Below, piece after piece: positions 61,958-64,000 of a stretch of 64,000 bases of DNA (position 1 is the stretch's first letter; the number at the start of each line of letters is the position of its first letter). A model generated the notes under the pieces. That model was not told the DNA's origin and did not search any database. It saw only the letters and a program-made list of their open reading frames with translations. The position numbers and the translations under genes are program-made. The stretch comes from Pseudobdellovibrionaceae bacterium (lineage in GTDB: Bacteria > Bdellovibrionota > Bdellovibrionia > Bdellovibrionales > UBA1609). Location of the stretch: the NCBI GenBank assembly GCA_020635075.1, contig JACKAM010000002.1, positions 682,001 to 746,000 on the forward strand, written 5' to 3'.

Positions 61958-62095
61958 ATCAAATCAAGTTCCTGAAAGCTAATCGAAATCCCATTGAAAA
62001 TCAACGGGATATACGTTTGTTTTTGGCGTATTTACTTAATAATAGCATCTCTTTTTTGGGGTGACAAATGCCAGTCATTTCACTAGGTTAGCTCC

Positions 62096-63007
62096 ATGAT
62101 TTCTGCATTTTCACGTTTAGTCCTGATGGGCGTCGGCGTCTTATTTGTGCTGGTTTTAGTCCTCTTTGGATTGCGCCAGGTTGGGTTTCAGCGTCAATTC
62201 CAGGCCTTTGACCATCCCCTCGTTCAAGATCCGGCCTTTTGGATCGTTGCCCTTGGAGGAGACGCCCAGAGGTTTCCACCCTATACCAAAGAGGCCTTGC
62301 TGGCCGCCGCGGAACTCGACAAGGACATGCTCATCGAACTCCCTCTGCACAGAAGCCAGGATGGAGTTTGGTTTGTTTTTCCCACCTATCAATTGGAGTC
62401 AGTGACCGATGGGAGTGGATTTCCAGAAGTCTTAACCTGGGACCAGCTTTCCCAGCTGGATGCGGGATTTCAGTACCCAGGCCCCACCGACAATTTTCCT
62501 TTTCGGGGCAAAGGCCTGCGGCTTGTAAATCTGGAGCAAGCCGCTCAGCTCCTACCCAAAACACGATTCGTGCTGACATTTTTTGATCCCAAGGCAGACT
62601 TTGCTGAAGAGGTGGCCACCCAGATTAACTCCCTGGATTTGGGTCCGCGAGTCGTCATTCGCAGCCCCTTCTCAAAGTTCGTTCGCGAGCTGAAGAAGAT
62701 TGAGCCAATGTGGATCTATGCGATTGACCGTCCCAGTCTTGATCGCGCTGTGATGATGGGGCGACTTCGTATCGAGACCCTGGCAAGCCTACCTACAGAT
62801 GTAGTGATTAGCGAACTCACTCGTAATGGGACCGTCATCCTCTCTCAGCCTATTGTTTCTGAAATCAAACGGCAAAAAAAGAGGCTCCTCCTCATCATAG
62901 ACGATTCCACACCTACAATACCCAAATGGATTCTCTCCTACATTGATGGAGTTTTGACGAATCGCCCCAGCTGGGCTGTGGAGCAATTTCGCTCCCCGGC
63001 GCCATAG
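62096..63007 (+). CDS. Membrane-anchored GDPD-like protein lacking catalytic residues
   Basis: 303 residues. N-terminal anchor (LVLMGVGVLFVLVLVLFGL), then a glycerophosphodiester phosphodiesterase-like TIM barrel recognisable by PPYTKEALLAAAELDKDMLIELPLHRSQDGVWFV and TWDQLSQLDAGFQY. Key residues differ: the HRG motif reads LGGD (53-56), the ExD pair reads ELP (Glu81 kept, Asp lost), and the second His position reads FPT. It is therefore probably inactive and could bind phosphodiester lipids or peptidoglycan without cutting. It is followed by tolQ after 15 bases, suggesting a Tol-linked envelope role. Confidence 0.7.
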   Translation: MISAFSRLVLMGVGVLFVLVLVLFGLRQVGFQRQFQAFDHPLVQDPAFWIVALGGDAQRFPPYTKEALLAAAELDKDMLIELPLHRSQDGVWFVFPTYQLESVTDGSGFPEVLTWDQLSQLDAGFQYPGPTDNFPFRGKGLRLVNLEQAAQLLPKTRFVLTFFDPKADFAEEVATQINSLDLGPRVVIRSPFSKFVRELKKIEPMWIYAIDRPSLDRAVMMGRLRIETLASLPTDVVISELTRNGTVILSQPIVSEIKRQKKRLLLIIDDSTPTIPKWILSYIDGVLTNRPSWAVEQFRSPAP

Positions 63008-63022
63008 CGCGCCACCGGGATT

Positions 63023-63802
63023 GTGAGTTGCCCGATTGACCTATTGCCGCTAGCCTATATGGCTATGAGTCAAGCATTTGCCGCCGCCAAAGAAGGTGTC
63101 TCCGTTGGTGTGAACATGAACGCATGGGACGCAATATGGTCCGCGAGCCCCATTGTTCAAATCACACTTTTGATTCTCGTCGGGATGTCCGTTGCCTGCT
63201 GGGCTGTTATTTTTGCCAAGCGAAAGCAACTAGATGGCCTTGCTACTGCCAATGCACCCTTTTCAGATTTGTTTTGGAAGGCCAGCAGCCTCGACGACAT
63301 ATTTGATTCCCTTAAGGACCACCCACAAAGTAATTTGGCCCGACTGTTTAAAGCCGGATATTTGGAATTACGCAAAATTGCCGATTCGAATTTGGTTTCT
63401 GGAAGAAAGGATTCGGAAGCGACTCCCTTGCTCACTGGCATTGACAACCTGGACCGCGCCCTTCGTAAGGCCACCGACGAGGAGTTGGCACAAATGGAGT
63501 CTCGCTTAAGTCTTTTGGCGACAACTGGAAGTACCGGTCCCTTTATTGGTCTTTTTGGCACTGTCTGGGGAATTATGGGGGCCTTTCAAAAAATCGGTGC
63601 GACCAAGGTGGCCAGCCTCGCCGTTGTGGCACCCGGCATCTCAGAGGCCTTAATCGCGACTTCAGTCGGCTTGGCGGCAGCGATTCCCGCCACCGTTGCA
63701 TACAACCATTATGTCTCCCGCATCCGAAAAATGGAAATCGAACTCAACAGCTTCGCGGCGGATTTCCTTAACATCGCCAAACGCAACTTTTTTCAGGGGT
63801 AG
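63023..63802 (+). CDS. tolQ: Tol-Pal system protein TolQ
   Basis: A TolQ/ExbB-type proton channel subunit of 259 residues at most. Membrane segments: IVQITLLILVGMSVACWAVIF (about 43-63), TGSTGPFIGLFGTVWGIMGAF (about 170-190) and ALIATSVGLAAAIPATVAYN (about 210-230). The GLFGTVWGIM motif is diagnostic. The GTG at 63023 has only a weak site; ATG 63060 or 63066 are alternatives that start closer to the normal TolQ length. Confidence 0.93.
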   Translation: MSCPIDLLPLAYMAMSQAFAAAKEGVSVGVNMNAWDAIWSASPIVQITLLILVGMSVACWAVIFAKRKQLDGLATANAPFSDLFWKASSLDDIFDSLKDHPQSNLARLFKAGYLELRKIADSNLVSGRKDSEATPLLTGIDNLDRALRKATDEELAQMESRLSLLATTGSTGPFIGLFGTVWGIMGAFQKIGATKVASLAVVAPGISEALIATSVGLAAAIPATVAYNHYVSRIRKMEIELNSFAADFLNIAKRNFFQG

Positions 63803-63807
63803 GCTCG

Positions 63808-64000
63808 ATGGGTATGTCTTCTTCACCAAGAGGAAGCCGGGCTGTTCTCAGTGAAATTAACGTCACGCCTCTAGTCGATGTGATGCTTGTTCTGTTGGTC
63901 ATTTTTATGGTCACGGCACCCATGATGAATCAGGGACTGGATGTGGAACTTCCAGAAACCGCATCCAGCGGAGTGGAGACAACCGACGAGCCCATGACTC
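63808..64000 (+). CDS. tolR: Tol-Pal system protein TolR, cut by the window end
   Basis: The first 64 codons are present. The segment SEINVTPLVDVMLVLLVIFMVTAP is the single membrane helix of TolR/ExbD with the essential Asp. It starts 5 bases after the tolQ stop, the usual tolQ-tolR order. The rest is outside the window. Confidence 0.95.
   Translation, partial: MGMSSSPRGSRAVLSEINVTPLVDVMLVLLVIFMVTAPMMNQGLDVELPETASSGVETTDEPMT

Noticed and set aside
1..64000. CRISPR arrays, insertion sequences, integrases, restriction-modification or toxin-antitoxin modules
   Set aside because: No regularly spaced repeats, transposase motifs or matching domains were seen. The SF2 helicase is not next to a methylase or nuclease and has a signal peptide, so a restriction role is not supported.

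Overview
This window looks like chromosomal DNA of a Gram-negative bacterium of the Bdellovibrionota (Bdellovibrio-like) group. That placement is an inference. It rests on a dnaX-ybaB-recR-mglA gene order with a Ras-like MglA GTPase, a TIGR02147-type regulator, the unusual GshA family, paired ArsA-type ATPases, Tol and TolC envelope systems, and very many exported proteins of unknown function. I see no CRISPR array, insertion sequence, phage module or rRNA operon. There is one tRNA gene (Val, anticodon TAC) and one signal recognition particle RNA.

Region by region. 1-11 kb: a TolC-like efflux protein cut by the window edge, RsgA, then several exported proteins on the minus strand, including a likely protein-glutaminase, a TIGR02147 regulator, a lipoprotein and a YgjP-type metallopeptidase. 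11-20 kb: SrkA kinase and a large Cys-rich exported protein, then a plus-strand block of SRP RNA, dnaX, ybaB, recR, mglA, nadA, a phosphopantetheinyl transferase and a PilZ protein. 20-31.5 kb: a region rich in exported proteins, namely a beta-helix protein, an amidohydrolase, a Cys-containing protein, a class III nucleotide cyclase, a second Cys-rich exported protein and, most unusually, a 1058-residue superfamily 2 helicase that appears to start with a Sec signal peptide. 31.5-32 kb: a repeat-rich tRNA-Val locus.

32-47.7 kb: a TPR/winged-helix regulator, the protein quality-control genes lon, clpX and clpP, the aminopeptidase pepA, and a tightly overlapping minus-strand operon (two ArsA-like ATPases, a TPR lipoprotein, an EI24 membrane protein and GshA). 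Trigger factor (tig) diverges from that operon rather than sitting next to clpP. 47.7-56 kb: a HAMP-like membrane protein, then a minus-strand division/envelope operon (small conserved protein, ftsE, ftsX, an EnvC-like amidase activator, ctpA), and an exported lipoprotein metalloprotease with an overlapping partner gene.

56-64 kb: a complete SUF iron-sulfur cluster operon (Rrf2 regulator, sufB, sufC, sufD, sufS, Nfu) with a near-perfect palindrome upstream of the regulator, then a plus-strand membrane protein that looks like a catalytically dead glycerophosphodiester phosphodiesterase, followed by tolQ and the start of tolR. Where a long open frame conflicted with a good ribosome binding site, signal peptide, RNA gene or neighbouring gene, I moved the start; the reason is given in each entry.
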